A stretch of 64,000 nucleotides of DNA from CAYUZU01 sp964448675 (GCA_964448675.1 CAYUZU010000026.1:11463-75462), one strand, 5' to 3'. Counted from the stretch's first letter, positions 1 through 9,220 are shown. Translations and numbers: made by a program. The notes: generated from the letters alone by a model not told the origin.

Positions 1-2
1 GC

Positions 3-446
3 GACATCCCCGCCTGGAGCAACCGCCAGCCGGGCACCGACGACCACGGCCAGCCTGTCACCTGGTGCCAGACGGACGCCCAGGGCTTCATCGGCCGCCA
101 CATCCGCCAGCGCGGCCTCGGCCACCGGGTCTGCCAGATCTACTGCGACAGCCGCGAGTGGGACATCCGCAACTACCCGCGCGGCTTTTTCGACACCGCC
201 CTGGTCGACGGCGGGCATACGCCCGACGTGGTCACCAATGACACGCGCAAGGCACTCGAGCTGGTACGGCCAGGCGGGCTGGTGCTGTGGCACGATTTCT
301 GTCTCGATAATGCAGCGCGCGAGCAATGCGAGACAGTGCGCGGCGTCACGACCGCCGTCGACGAAAACCGCGACCTGCTGACGCGAGAGCTGAAAGAGCT
401 GTTCTGGATTCAGCCCAGCTGGATTCTGCTCGGTGTGCGGCGCTAA
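3..446 (+). CDS. class I SAM-dependent methyltransferase, 5' partial
   Basis: The frame is open from the window edge, so the N-terminus and start codon lie outside. The visible 147 residues match the C-terminal half of a Methyltransf_24-type Rossmann methyltransferase: a FFDTALVDGGHTPD segment (the strand and acidic/His motif that follows the SAM site), then RPGGLVLWHDF, the usual strand-5 motif. The GxGxG SAM loop is not in the window. It is followed 92 nt later on the same strand by a second methyltransferase and then by a glycosyltransferase, which suggests modification of a glycan or of a lipid-linked sugar; that role is inference from context. Confidence 0.72.
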   Translation, partial: DIPAWSNRQPGTDDHGQPVTWCQTDAQGFIGRHIRQRGLGHRVCQIYCDSREWDIRNYPRGFFDTALVDGGHTPDVVTNDTRKALELVRPGGLVLWHDFCLDNAAREQCETVRGVTTAVDENRDLLTRELKELFWIQPSWILLGVRR

Positions 447-538
447 GGGACGCCGGCGCTGGGCCCTATTCGACAACGCGTATCCGGTACGATTACGCCT
501 GCGCGCAGGCGGCGTGCCGCAACGTATGGGAGCTTGGT

Positions 539-1387
539 ATGAGTCACGATCCGATCTACGACAAGTTTGAACGCTGGGAAGGCCACGTACCAGCCCACTT
601 CGCGGCCGATTTCCTCGGCCAGCTGATGGCCACCCGCTTCACCGCCGGCTGGGACACGCCGGATCGTCGCGTCGACCGGCACGAACGTCCCGGTATCCCC
701 CCCATCGACAATGAGGACTTCTTCGAATATGCGAGTTGCCTGCGCGCCGCAGACGAGGCCCGCGGCGTATTCGTCATGATGGAGCTCGGTGCGGGTTTCG
801 GGCACTGGCTCCTGGCGGGGGCCAAGGCCGCAATGCAGCGGGGCCTGCCGGTCAAGCTCGTCGGGGTCGAGGCCGAGCCGGCCCATTTCAAGATGATGAT
901 CGACCACTTCCGGTACAACGGCTTCGACCCGGAGGATCACACCTTGCTCGAGGCCGCGGTCACGGACCATGAGGGCACGGTCTACTTTGCGGTGGGCGAT
1001 CCGGAAGCTTGGTGGGGACAGTCGATCATGGCGTCGGAAGACCGGCCACACTGGTTGCAAGAAGGGGCCGACGTGGCCCCGGTGCGTGCCATCACGCTGG
1101 CCTCCCTGCTGGCGCCCTTTGAACGCGTCGACCTCGTCGACATGGATGTGCAGGGCGAGGAATACAAGGTCCTCTATCCCGCGCGCGACGAGCTCACCCA
1201 CAAGGTGCGCCGCCTGCACATCGGCACGCACTCGCGCGAGGTGGAGAACAACATCCGCGAGTTGCTGACAACCCGCGGCTGGCGGAACGAATATGACCTC
1301 CCCTGCTCGTCGACGTCCGAGTCACCCTACGGCACGATCGAGTTGCAGGACGGCGTCCAGGCCTGGGTGAACCCGAAGCTGTCGTGA
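539..1387 (+). CDS. FkbM family methyltransferase
   Basis: A 282-residue protein starting at ATG 539 (MSHDPIYDKFERW). The frame is open further upstream, but that part overlaps the previous gene and looks like non-protein sequence. It shows a SAM-binding loop ELGAGFGHW, an acidic ribose-binding residue in VGVEAEP, and the FkbM signature VDLVDMDVQGEEYKVL followed by RRLHIGTHS. FkbM enzymes O-methylate sugars and secondary metabolites, often in polysaccharide loci. Its stop overlaps the earliest possible start of the next gene, so the two may be co-transcribed. Family assignment is firm; the substrate is not known. Confidence 0.85.
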   Translation: MSHDPIYDKFERWEGHVPAHFAADFLGQLMATRFTAGWDTPDRRVDRHERPGIPPIDNEDFFEYASCLRAADEARGVFVMMELGAGFGHWLLAGAKAAMQRGLPVKLVGVEAEPAHFKMMIDHFRYNGFDPEDHTLLEAAVTDHEGTVYFAVGDPEAWWGQSIMASEDRPHWLQEGADVAPVRAITLASLLAPFERVDLVDMDVQGEEYKVLYPARDELTHKVRRLHIGTHSREVENNIRELLTTRGWRNEYDLPCSSTSESPYGTIELQDGVQAWVNPKLS

Positions 1388-1458
1388 GCACGGCGGGACC
1401 GTCGCCCCGTCGCGGACAGGGCAGCGAACCTCCGTTCCAATCGCTATGGGGCATACGG

Positions 1459-2511
1459 ATGGCACAAGATACGCGTGGCCTGGTGGTCTGGTTCGGCGGA
1501 ATCCTCGCGCTCGGCGTAGTCCTGCTCGGGATCGCACCGCCAGCGTGTGCGCCGGCCGTCGTCGACCAGCTGCAAGATCCCAACGCCGTGGCCGCCGAAT
1601 CGTCCGCGGCCGGCGAAGCGCTGGCGGCCGAGCTGGCGGAAGTGCGCGACAAGCTCCAGGCGCGGCAGCGCGAGCTGGAGGACCTCCGCACTGACCTCGA
1701 CGTCAACTTCCGTGAGATGTTGCAGCACGACATCCCCGAACTGGCCGATCCCGCCCTGGACGACTGGACCAGGACCACGCTCCTGCGCGAGTGGGTGGCG
1801 GAGCACGTCGACGTCGAGTTGGAGAAAACACTGGACTACGAGGCGGCGGGCCTCTACTCGGATCACCCCGGCGAGGTCATGGCCAATTTCTTCGCCGATC
1901 GGGGGGGTGTCTGGTGCGCCGGCTTTGCACACGCACTGCTGCGCATCTACGAGCTCTTTGATATCCCCTGCTACTATTTCGCCTTCGGCTGGCCGGATGC
2001 GGAAACCCACGTAACGCACGCCGTCACGCTGGTCGAGATCGAGCACGAAGGCGAGCAGCGCATCGTCGTGCAGGACCCTTACCTCAACCTGACCCTTGCG
2101 GACGCCGCGGGCGCGCCACTCGACATCCGGGATATGCTGCGCCTCCTCAAGCAGGGCGAACACGAGCGCATCCAAGTCCGGCAGGCCACGGTGCGCGAGA
2201 CGGATGTTCTCTGGGACCCGCAGCCGGTCCCAATCACTGATTCCTGGGTGTTTCACGGTGAAGATCCGAATGCGGTGGTCCCGGTTGAGATCCTTGCTGA
2301 CGGGCGCGTCCGCTACGAAACGACGCTGTCATTTGAGAAATTCGAGCAGGGGTACTTCCCGTTGCGCGGGATCGCCGCGCACATGCAGGAACTCGGCCAT
2401 CCGCCGCGTCTGATCTACCTGTACCTCTACCCCTTTGCACTCAAGCACAGCAACTACACCGACGATCCCGGACTCCTCACCGAGCTCCACACCATCGCGG
2501 GGACGAACTGA
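1459..2511 (+). CDS. exported transglutaminase-like protein
   Basis: A 350-residue protein. ATG 1459 puts a hydrophobic segment (residues 8-30) at the N-terminus, consistent with a signal peptide or anchor; GTG 1384 in the same frame is the alternative start. Residues 45-80 are Ala/Glu-rich and probably coiled coil. A transglutaminase-like papain-fold triad can be read as Cys153 (GGVWCAGFAHAL), His187 (THVTHAVTLVE) and Asp206 (VVQDPYLNL). It lies between a methyltransferase and a glycosyltransferase, so it may act on an envelope polymer or peptide, but the reaction cannot be told from sequence. The triad reading is by eye and could be a non-catalytic homologue. Confidence 0.65.
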   Translation: MAQDTRGLVVWFGGILALGVVLLGIAPPACAPAVVDQLQDPNAVAAESSAAGEALAAELAEVRDKLQARQRELEDLRTDLDVNFREMLQHDIPELADPALDDWTRTTLLREWVAEHVDVELEKTLDYEAAGLYSDHPGEVMANFFADRGGVWCAGFAHALLRIYELFDIPCYYFAFGWPDAETHVTHAVTLVEIEHEGEQRIVVQDPYLNLTLADAAGAPLDIRDMLRLLKQGEHERIQVRQATVRETDVLWDPQPVPITDSWVFHGEDPNAVVPVEILADGRVRYETTLSFEKFEQGYFPLRGIAAHMQELGHPPRLIYLYLYPFALKHSNYTDDPGLLTELHTIAGTN

Positions 2512-2555
2512 ACCGCCGCCGAAGCCCGCCGTCGCCTGTTCGCGCGAAATACGTC

Positions 2556-2564
2556 TGCTATACT
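2556..2564 (+). promoter_or_regulatory. extended -10 promoter element
   Basis: TGC followed by TATACT, an extended -10 motif 72 nt upstream of the glycosyltransferase start at 2636. No good -35 hexamer sits at 16-18 nt, as expected for the extended -10 class. Prediction from consensus only. Confidence 0.35.
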
Positions 2565-2635
2565 GAGGACCACGGGCGGCGGCCCGCGCTTGGCAGCCGC
2601 GCCCGACCCCTGCAAAGCCACCCGGAGCCCGCTGC

Positions 2636-5600
2636 ATGACCGACAACGCCCCCCTGCTCTCCGTCGTCGCCACCTCGCGCAACGACGATCACGGCCATAA
2701 TCTCCTGCGCCGCACGCAGATCTACGTCAACGGCGTGATCAACCAGTGCCAGCGGCACAACGTCACCGCCGAGCTCATCCTGGTCGACTGGAACCCCCCC
2801 AACGACCGCCCCGGCCTCGCCGACGTGCTGCAATGGCCGGCCGACCCGTCGCCCTGCCAGGTCCGCGTGATCCAGGTCCCGCCGGAGCTACACAGCCAGC
2901 TCCGCCACAGCGAGCACCTCCCGCTGTTTCAGATGATCGCCAAGAACGTCGGCATTCGCCGCGCCCGCGGCCGGTTTGTCCTGGCCACCAACATCGACAT
3001 CGTCTTCAACGACGAGCTCTTCGCCTACATCGCCGCGAACAAGCTCGACGACAACAGCCTCTACCGCATCGACCGCCACGACGTGGCGTCCGACGTCCCG
3101 CTCGAAGCCACGCTCGACGAGCAGCTCGCGTATTGCCGCACGCACCTCGTACGGGTCAACGCCCTCGACGGCGCCTTCCCGCTCACACTCGACGGCCGCC
3201 GGATCCTCGCCCCGCAGGACATCGCGACCGCAGACGACGGCCTGCGCCTCGGCAGCGGCTGGTTCCCTCCCGAGCGCGACGACCGCGACACGCTGTTCCG
3301 CTGGGCCCACGACGGGGCCGTGCTCAGCATCGAGCAATCATCCGACGCCCCGCGCACGCTCTGTCTCGAGGTGGAGCCCGGCATGAGCGTCGGCCAGTCC
3401 GCCTTCGAGCTCGAGGTACGTCATGCGGGCGGCGAGGTCATCGGCCGCACGCTGATCAACAACCGCGAGCTGGTACGCCTCGCGCTACCACCATCACCCG
3501 ATGCGCCCTTTGACCTGGCCCTGCACGTTATCCGCCACCCGGAGATCCAGTTCGATCACGCCCAGATGCTCGACTTCCGCGTCTATCACGTCGGCTGGCT
3601 GCCAACTCCCCCCCAGCAGGCCGCCACCGCCCCCACGCTCACCTCCACCCCGCTCCGCCGCGACGTCGCCCCCGCCGATGCCGACGTCACGTTCGGCACG
3701 GGCTGCTACGTCCCCGAGTACTGGGAGGGTCTCGCGTATCGCTGGGTGGGCCCGGACGCGGAGGTGCACGTCACACCGCCGCCCGGCGCGCCCCGTACCC
3801 TCATGCTCGAGCTCGAGCCCGGCCCGGCCGCCGATGGCCACCCCGTAGAGCTCGATGTTTCGAGCGAAGACGGCACGCCTGTCGCCCGCGGCCTGGTCCA
3901 CCAGCGGCAACAGGTCTGGTTCACGCTGCCGGCAGACCGATCGCGTTCGACCTTGCGCTTCCGCGTGGCCGGTCGGCAGCTTCGCCTGCCCAATGACGTG
4001 CGCACCCGCAGCTACCGCGTGACGGCCTGCCGCTGGGAAGCCGCCCCCGACGTGCCCCCCGTGCGCTACCCGTACTACGAAACCCATAACTGGGTGACGA
4101 AGCTGGACGAGGCGGACATCGCCGATCCGCACACCGGTGTCTGGCTCGGGCGCAACTGGGGTGGCCCCGAGGTCAGCGAGGGCCGTCCCGCGCGCTGGAT
4201 CGAAGACAACGCCGAAATCACGATCATCAGCGAGCAGGCCGGGGAGCACACCCTCGAGCTCGCCTTCGCGGCCGGCCCGGGCGCCGACGGCGCCCCGCTC
4301 GAGGTCCAGGTGCTCGACGAGGACGAGCAGCTCGCTGCACGCGGCCTGGTGCGCGGCCGACGCGAAATGTTCGTCCCCGTCACACTCGAAGCGAACCGGG
4401 CGCGCACCTACCGGCTGCACGTCATCGGCGGCGGAGCGCGCGTCCCCCACGACCCGCGCGTCCTCAACCTGCTGGTCTTCCACTGCGGTTGGTGCACCGG
4501 CGTGCCACCCGAGCAGGCCGCCAGTCGCACCAGCGGTGTCATCAAGCAGCGCACCGCCTCATACTGGGATGACATCGCCCCGCCCGATGCCGGCATCGGC
4601 TTCGGCCGCGGCTGGTACGAGCGCGAAGCGGACGACCTCGAGAGCTTCCGCTGGGCCGCCAACAACGCTGAGCTCATCGTCCGCAGCACCGAAAAGCCGC
4701 GCCGCGCCGTCGCCCTCGACATCGAACCAGGGCCGGGCGTCGACGGGCAGCCCTTCGAACTTCAGCTCCGCGACGAAGCCGACAACCTCGTCGATTGTGC
4801 CGCGGTTGCCGAGCGCGGCGTGGTCAGCCTGACGCTCCCGCTGGCGGCCGAGCAGTGCAGCGTGTACCGCCTTTGCGTGCCCGGCGGTGGCCAGCCGCTG
4901 GCCGGCGACCCGCGGACGCTGAACTTCCGTGTGTTCAACGCGTTCTGGGTGGATGCGGACGCTGTCGAGCGCACCGCCGCGCCTACCGCGGTCACGACCA
5001 CCGACGAACTCGACGCTCCGGCCGGCGACATCGTCGACCAGGCCGGCGCTATCGAGCTCGAAACCGGCTGGTCCGCGCTTCAGACCATGGGTGGGGCCGC
5101 CTGCCGCACGATCGCCGACCGCGCCGACCTTACGGTCCGCATGCCGGGCGACACGCGGCGCTCCCTGGTGCTGGACGTCGCCCCGAGCGACACCGCCACG
5201 CCGCCCGTGACGCTTGAAGTGCGCGATGCCATGGGCAACGTGGTGAAGACCGCCGCCGTCGCCGAGCGACAGCGCCTCGCCGTCGCCCTGCCCGGCGTGC
5301 CCGGCCAGCACGCCGCGGTCGGACTCGTCGTCCCGGCGGCATCGAGCGAGCCGCATGCGCCCGCGTTACGCGTTTATCGCTGCCACTGGGGCGGCCCCGC
5401 GCCGGATCCCGCGCGAACCCGACGCCTGAGCGCCGCCGGCACGCGGCTGCCGCGCGCCATCTCGCCGGACAAGCTCGCGACCACGCATCCGGCCCGGCTG
5501 CACACCTTCGCCTGCGGCGACTTCACAATGATGGCCCGCGCGCGCTGGTTCGAATTGCGCGGCTACGCCGAGTTCGAGCTGTACTCCTGGCATATCGACT

Positions 5601-5884
5601 CCCTGCTGTGTCACAGCGCCGTCAACGCCGGCCTGAAGGAGGTCATCCTGACCGAGCCGATGCGCATCTACCACATCGAACACTCGCTCGGTTCCGGCTG
5701 GACGCCCGCCGGCGAGAACAAGCTCTTCGGCCGCCTGGCGGCCCGCGGCATTCCTTTCCTGGACGACGAGGAGCTGTGGACCTGGATGCTGCACATGCGC
5801 CGCTTCGGTGTGCCGATGATCTTCAACCGCGAAGACTGGGGGCTGGCCGCCCACGACCTGCCGGAGGTCAACCCGGGCCGGTAA
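2636..5884 (+). CDS. large glycosyltransferase with five tandem inserted modules
   Basis: A 1082-residue protein. Residues 1-190 read as a GT-A-like glycosyltransferase N-terminus: LLSVVATSRNDD, then RRARGRFVLATNIDIVFND near residue 119, which resembles the DxD-bearing strand. The matching C-terminal part (CGDFTMMARARWFELRGY onward, with a metal-ligand-like IYHIEHS) appears only at residues 955-1082. Between them sit five diverged copies of a ~150-residue unit, each opening with a GxGW-type motif (near residues 206, 352, 502, 655 and 806), followed by F/YRW..x.A.., R.L.LE.EPG and ending in a FRV..x.W segment. The units are probably beta-sandwich, lectin-like domains. No signal peptide, so probably cytoplasmic. 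Likely adds sugars to a surface glycan; the modules may bind acceptor or carrier. Confidence 0.72.
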   Translation: MTDNAPLLSVVATSRNDDHGHNLLRRTQIYVNGVINQCQRHNVTAELILVDWNPPNDRPGLADVLQWPADPSPCQVRVIQVPPELHSQLRHSEHLPLFQMIAKNVGIRRARGRFVLATNIDIVFNDELFAYIAANKLDDNSLYRIDRHDVASDVPLEATLDEQLAYCRTHLVRVNALDGAFPLTLDGRRILAPQDIATADDGLRLGSGWFPPERDDRDTLFRWAHDGAVLSIEQSSDAPRTLCLEVEPGMSVGQSAFELEVRHAGGEVIGRTLINNRELVRLALPPSPDAPFDLALHVIRHPEIQFDHAQMLDFRVYHVGWLPTPPQQAATAPTLTSTPLRRDVAPADADVTFGTGCYVPEYWEGLAYRWVGPDAEVHVTPPPGAPRTLMLELEPGPAADGHPVELDVSSEDGTPVARGLVHQRQQVWFTLPADRSRSTLRFRVAGRQLRLPNDVRTRSYRVTACRWEAAPDVPPVRYPYYETHNWVTKLDEADIADPHTGVWLGRNWGGPEVSEGRPARWIEDNAEITIISEQAGEHTLELAFAAGPGADGAPLEVQVLDEDEQLAARGLVRGRREMFVPVTLEANRARTYRLHVIGGGARVPHDPRVLNLLVFHCGWCTGVPPEQAASRTSGVIKQRTASYWDDIAPPDAGIGFGRGWYEREADDLESFRWAANNAELIVRSTEKPRRAVALDIEPGPGVDGQPFELQLRDEADNLVDCAAVAERGVVSLTLPLAAEQCSVYRLCVPGGGQPLAGDPRTLNFRVFNAFWVDADAVERTAAPTAVTTTDELDAPAGDIVDQAGAIELETGWSALQTMGGAACRTIADRADLTVRMPGDTRRSLVLDVAPSDTATPPVTLEVRDAMGNVVKTAAVAERQRLAVALPGVPGQHAAVGLVVPAASSEPHAPALRVYRCHWGGPAPDPARTRRLSAAGTRLPRAISPDKLATTHPARLHTFACGDFTMMARARWFELRGYAEFELYSWHIDSLLCHSAVNAGLKEVILTEPMRIYHIEHSLGSGWTPAGENKLFGRLAARGIPFLDDEELWTWMLHMRRFGVPMIFNREDWGLAAHDLPEVNPGR

Positions 5885-5949
5885 TCGCCCCCGTTGAGCC
5901 CGCCGGCGCCCCCCAACCGATGCGCCAGCCCCGGCGACGCACGTGGCCG

Positions 5950-5979
5950 TTGCAGCGAACGCCCGGTTTGTTCTATGAT
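5950..5979 (+). promoter_or_regulatory. sigma-70-type promoter of the serine hydrolase gene
   Basis: TTGCAG (5950-5955), an 18-nt spacer, then TATGAT (5974-5979), 42 nt before the ATG at 6022. Both hexamers match the vegetative consensus at four or five of six positions. Confidence 0.45.
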
Positions 5980-6021
5980 CGATGCTGGATCAACCCCGAT
6001 GGGAAAGGAGCGGTCCGACGC

Positions 6022-7584
6022 ATGACACTGCCCAACGACGGCCCGTGGCTCGCGCTGGCGACAATGCTCGCGGCGGCTTGCTGCGTCTTCGCCGATACCC
6101 AGGCATTCACGATCCAGGACGACGCTGCCCTCGACCAGGCCGTTGCCGCGGCGCGGGCCGACTTCCTGGCGGTCAAGCCCTACATGAGCCGCCTCGATGT
6201 GGCCCTGCTGCTGCCCAACGCCGACGGCAGTTGGTCGCGCGGCTCGTACAACCCGGAGGTGATCGCCTACCCCGCGAGCTGTGTCAAGCTGTGCTACCTC
6301 GCCAGCGCGATGTACTGGTGCCGCACAAACGGCCACCCGTATGACTACCTCGACTGGTGCGTGCGGCCAATGATCGTCGATTCAAGCAACTACGCCACCG
6401 GCCAGGTCGTCGATGCCGTCACCGGCGCGCCGAACTACCCCACCGGCAGCTACGACACCACCTTCTGGAACTGGTACGACCAGCGGCTGTTCACCGAAGA
6501 CTATCTCGCCGGCCGCGGTTTGGTCGAAAACCAGACGATCATGCACAAGACTTATCCCACCAATTCCGGCAGCGCGCCCAACGGGGCCGAGTCGCTCGCC
6601 ATCAACTACCGCGGCGGCAACCGCATGCAGCCCAAGTGCAGCGCGTCCCTCATGCTCGAAATCGTCAAGGGTGCCATCGAGCCCGGCGCGACCCCCTACA
6701 TGCGCGAGCTGCTCGCCAGCGGGCGCTGGGGCGGCAACAGCGTATTCGGCTTCGGCCTGCCGCCCGGCACGCAATACGAGAACAAGCTCGGTCTGGCCTA
6801 CGATACCCTCGAAGACATCGCCTACGTGCGGCTGCCCAATGGACAGGCATTCATCCTCGCCGCCTATTCCGATGGCTTCCAGGGGCCCGAGCCCGGCCAG
6901 CCCTACCCCTGGGACGCCTCCGTGCTGGGTGTGTTCTGCGAGATGCTCGTCGACGAACTCGCCCTCGACGCCGGCGGGCCACCCAAGCTCGTCACGGACA
7001 ACAGCGACCCGGCCGTCAGCACCACCGGCAGCTGGACCGTCGTCACCGACCAGTCCATCGACTACGACATGTACGGCACCAGCTACCTGTCGACGACCAG
7101 CTCCTCGAGTGCCACGGCCAGCGTGACCTGGCACCTCGCCGTGCCGACCACCGGCCTGTACGAAGTCTGCGTCTGGTCGCCGCAGAAGTCCACCGGCACC
7201 ACGGTGACCTACATCGTCCAGCACGCGGGTGGGGCCACGCCGGTCAGTGTCAACCAGCGCCATTATGGCGGCCGCTGGTATCGCCTGGGGGATTTCAGCT
7301 TCGTCGCCGGGGCGGGGGAGGTATTCCTGACGAACCACGCCACCCCTTCCGGGCGCGTCGTGATGGCCGATGCGGTCAAGATCACCAAGTGGCCGAGTGG
7401 CGCCTTGTTTGACGACAACGCGGATGGCCTCGTGGATGCTGCCGACGCGGCCGGCCTTGCCCGCTGCATGACGGGCCCCGGCGCCGGCCCGCTCGACGCG
7501 CCCTGCGAGAACCAGGACGCCGACGATGACGGCGATACGGACCTCGCCGACGCTGCCGCGCTGCAGCGTGCCATCGACGCGTAG
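6022..7584 (+). CDS. exported beta-lactamase-fold serine hydrolase with dockerin-like tail
   Basis: A 520-residue protein. ATG 6022 is chosen because GGGAAAGGAG lies 11 nt upstream and a signal peptide follows (residues 1-25). Residues 35-320 match the class A beta-lactamase fold: Ser86-x-x-Lys89 in PASCVKL, an SxN-like Ser121-Ser-Asn123, and NKLGLAYD at the place of the KTG box, so that box is altered (Lys-Leu-Gly). Residues ~325-460 form a beta-sandwich resembling golvesin C-terminal domains (GLYEVCVWSP, then WYRLGDFSF). The last ~50 residues contain two Asp-rich loops (DDNADGLVDAADA and DADDDGDTDLADA) like a dockerin. The protein is probably secreted and held on a surface or matrix. The substrate may be a peptide or peptidoglycan; antibiotic resistance is not implied. 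Confidence 0.75.
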   Translation: MTLPNDGPWLALATMLAAACCVFADTQAFTIQDDAALDQAVAAARADFLAVKPYMSRLDVALLLPNADGSWSRGSYNPEVIAYPASCVKLCYLASAMYWCRTNGHPYDYLDWCVRPMIVDSSNYATGQVVDAVTGAPNYPTGSYDTTFWNWYDQRLFTEDYLAGRGLVENQTIMHKTYPTNSGSAPNGAESLAINYRGGNRMQPKCSASLMLEIVKGAIEPGATPYMRELLASGRWGGNSVFGFGLPPGTQYENKLGLAYDTLEDIAYVRLPNGQAFILAAYSDGFQGPEPGQPYPWDASVLGVFCEMLVDELALDAGGPPKLVTDNSDPAVSTTGSWTVVTDQSIDYDMYGTSYLSTTSSSSATASVTWHLAVPTTGLYEVCVWSPQKSTGTTVTYIVQHAGGATPVSVNQRHYGGRWYRLGDFSFVAGAGEVFLTNHATPSGRVVMADAVKITKWPSGALFDDNADGLVDAADAAGLARCMTGPGAGPLDAPCENQDADDDGDTDLADAAALQRAIDA

Positions 7585-7609
7585 CAACCCGACCGGCCGG
7601 AACGACGTG

Positions 7610-8560
7610 CTACTTGCCGGTTCCGTTGGGACCCGCCGCCGCGGGTCGCAGCCAGCCCCCCAATGCCAGCAACGGCCCGCTCAGCAGGTACGCCGTCGCG
7701 AGCACCGCCAGCAGGAGCTCGAACGACGACCAGCCCAGCCCGAGGATCAGCACCAGCCATACGAGGTGCGTCGGCGGGTGCTTGCGCCGTACGTAGACGT
7801 TGAACACGTGCACGTAGTCGAACCGGCTCACCATCAGCAGTCCGGCGCCGAGCATCATCAGCGCAATCACCCAGCGCATCACGCCCGCCAGCACGACCCC
7901 GTAGAACTGCAGGTCCGCCTCGCGCACCGCCTCGTGCAGAGCAAGCAGCGCCACGACCGCGGCCGCCGCCCCGGGGCTCGGCAGCCCGCTGAAGGCCCGC
8001 TGCCCCTCTTCACTGCTGGTGTTCTCGACGTTGTAGCGCGCCAGCCGGATCGCCGCGCAACTCACGTACACCAGGGCCGCCAGCATCGCCACCCGCCGCT
8101 GCAGCGCGGACAGCTCCGGCTCCTCCGGCCGCAGCAGCAGCGTAATCACCAGCACCGCCGGCGCCGCCCCGAAACTCACGATGTCCGACAGCGAATCGAG
8201 CTGGGCCCCGAATTCGCTCGTGCGGCGCGTCAGCCGCGCCAGCCGCCCGTCGAGCGCGTCAAAGATCATCGCCAGGATGATCAGGTAGGCCCCCGTCGCG
8301 ATGTGGGTCGGGAAGATCGCCTCCAGCCGCGAGAACACCACCCGTGGCTGCACGGCGAACAGCTCCGCGTACTCGGCGCGCACCGACAGCAGGCAACAGA
8401 GAATCGCCAGAATCCCACAGAGCAGATTGCCCAGCGTCGCCGCCGCTGGCAGCAGGCTGATCGCGGTCAGGCGCCGGCGTCCCGCTTCCGGCTCGACCTG
8501 GACGCGCTCCTCGGGCTCGCGCTCTTCCTGCTCGGCTTTTTCCAGGTCGTAGCTGACCAT
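7610..8560 (-). CDS. pssA: CDP-diacylglycerol--serine O-phosphatidyltransferase
   Basis: A 316-residue membrane protein of the CDP-alcohol phosphatidyltransferase family. It carries the full catalytic motif D-x2-D-G-x2-A-R-x8-G-x3-D-x3-D, seen as FDALDGRLARL followed by EFGAQLDSLSD. About seven hydrophobic segments follow a charged N-terminus of ~35 residues (Glu/Arg-rich, cytoplasmic). It transfers phosphatidyl from CDP-diacylglycerol to serine. It starts 3 nt after the stop of psd, whose enzyme uses its product, and behind a HAD phosphatase, so the three form one operon making phosphatidylethanolamine. Confidence 0.93.
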   Translation of the reverse strand: MVSYDLEKAEQEEREPEERVQVEPEAGRRRLTAISLLPAAATLGNLLCGILAILCCLLSVRAEYAELFAVQPRVVFSRLEAIFPTHIATGAYLIILAMIFDALDGRLARLTRRTSEFGAQLDSLSDIVSFGAAPAVLVITLLLRPEEPELSALQRRVAMLAALVYVSCAAIRLARYNVENTSSEEGQRAFSGLPSPGAAAAVVALLALHEAVREADLQFYGVVLAGVMRWVIALMMLGAGLLMVSRFDYVHVFNVYVRRKHPPTHLVWLVLILGLGWSSFELLLAVLATAYLLSGPLLALGGWLRPAAAGPNGTGK

Positions 8561-8563
8561 GGC

Positions 8564-9217
8564 TCAGGCATCCTCGAGTCGCAGCACGACGTCGCGGCCG
8601 CCGCGAACGGGCTGCCCCACCGCGACGCACACTGTCCATTTCGGATCTTCGGGTACGCAGAGCTCGGTCCTTGAGCCCAACTTGATCATACCGAAGCGCT
8701 GGCCCGCGGCCAGTTCGTCCCCCGGCTGCGCCACACAGACGATCCGCCGGGCCAGGACACCCGCGATCTGGCGCACGCGCACGGGCCCTGGCAGCGGTGC
8801 CGCAGGCTCGATCGTCAGCGCGTTCGCCTCGTTCTCCGTGTCCGCTTTCGGATTCAGGGCGCTCATGAACCGTCCCGGGCGATACTGCACCTCGCGCACC
8901 CGGCCGCCACAAGGGCTGCGATTCACGTGCACGTTGAGCACACTCAGGAAGATCATGATGCGCAGCAGCCGGCCGCCGGCGCCGTCGTCCACGTTACGCG
9001 AAATCTCGACGATCTTGCCGTCCGCCGGCGCGACCAGTACGCGCGCATCCTGTGGTATCCGCCGCGGCGGATCCCGATAAAACGACAGCAGCGCCAGCGC
9101 GACCACTGCCGGCAGCAGCCCCCACCACCCGACATGCAGCGCCACCGCACTGGTCACGACCACCCCGACCACCACGATCAGCGAGATTTCCCAGCGGGCA
9201 TAAGAGGTCATCACCAT
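8564..9217 (-). CDS. psd: phosphatidylserine decarboxylase, short form
   Basis: A 217-residue protein with two N-terminal hydrophobic segments (about 8-50). It has the Psd landmarks: FYRDPPRRIP, VAPADGKIVEI, LNVHVNRSPCGG, and the self-cleavage site in RFGMIKLGSRTEL, where Gly-Ser is cut and the serine becomes the pyruvoyl cofactor. The length fits the short, archaetidylserine-decarboxylase-like subfamily rather than the ~320-residue E. coli type. ATG 9217 or ATG 9211 are both possible; a GAGG element is better spaced for 9211. It decarboxylates phosphatidylserine at the inner membrane and is followed 3 nt later by pssA. Confidence 0.93.
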   Translation of the reverse strand: MVMTSYARWEISLIVVVGVVVTSAVALHVGWWGLLPAVVALALLSFYRDPPRRIPQDARVLVAPADGKIVEISRNVDDGAGGRLLRIMIFLSVLNVHVNRSPCGGRVREVQYRPGRFMSALNPKADTENEANALTIEPAAPLPGPVRVRQIAGVLARRIVCVAQPGDELAAGQRFGMIKLGSRTELCVPEDPKWTVCVAVGQPVRGGRDVVLRLEDA

Positions 9218-9220
9218 ACC

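Noticed and set aside
6022..7584. Antibiotic resistance beta-lactamase
   Set aside because: The KTG box is altered and the protein carries adhesion-type C-terminal domains; the fold is shared with many non-resistance hydrolases.
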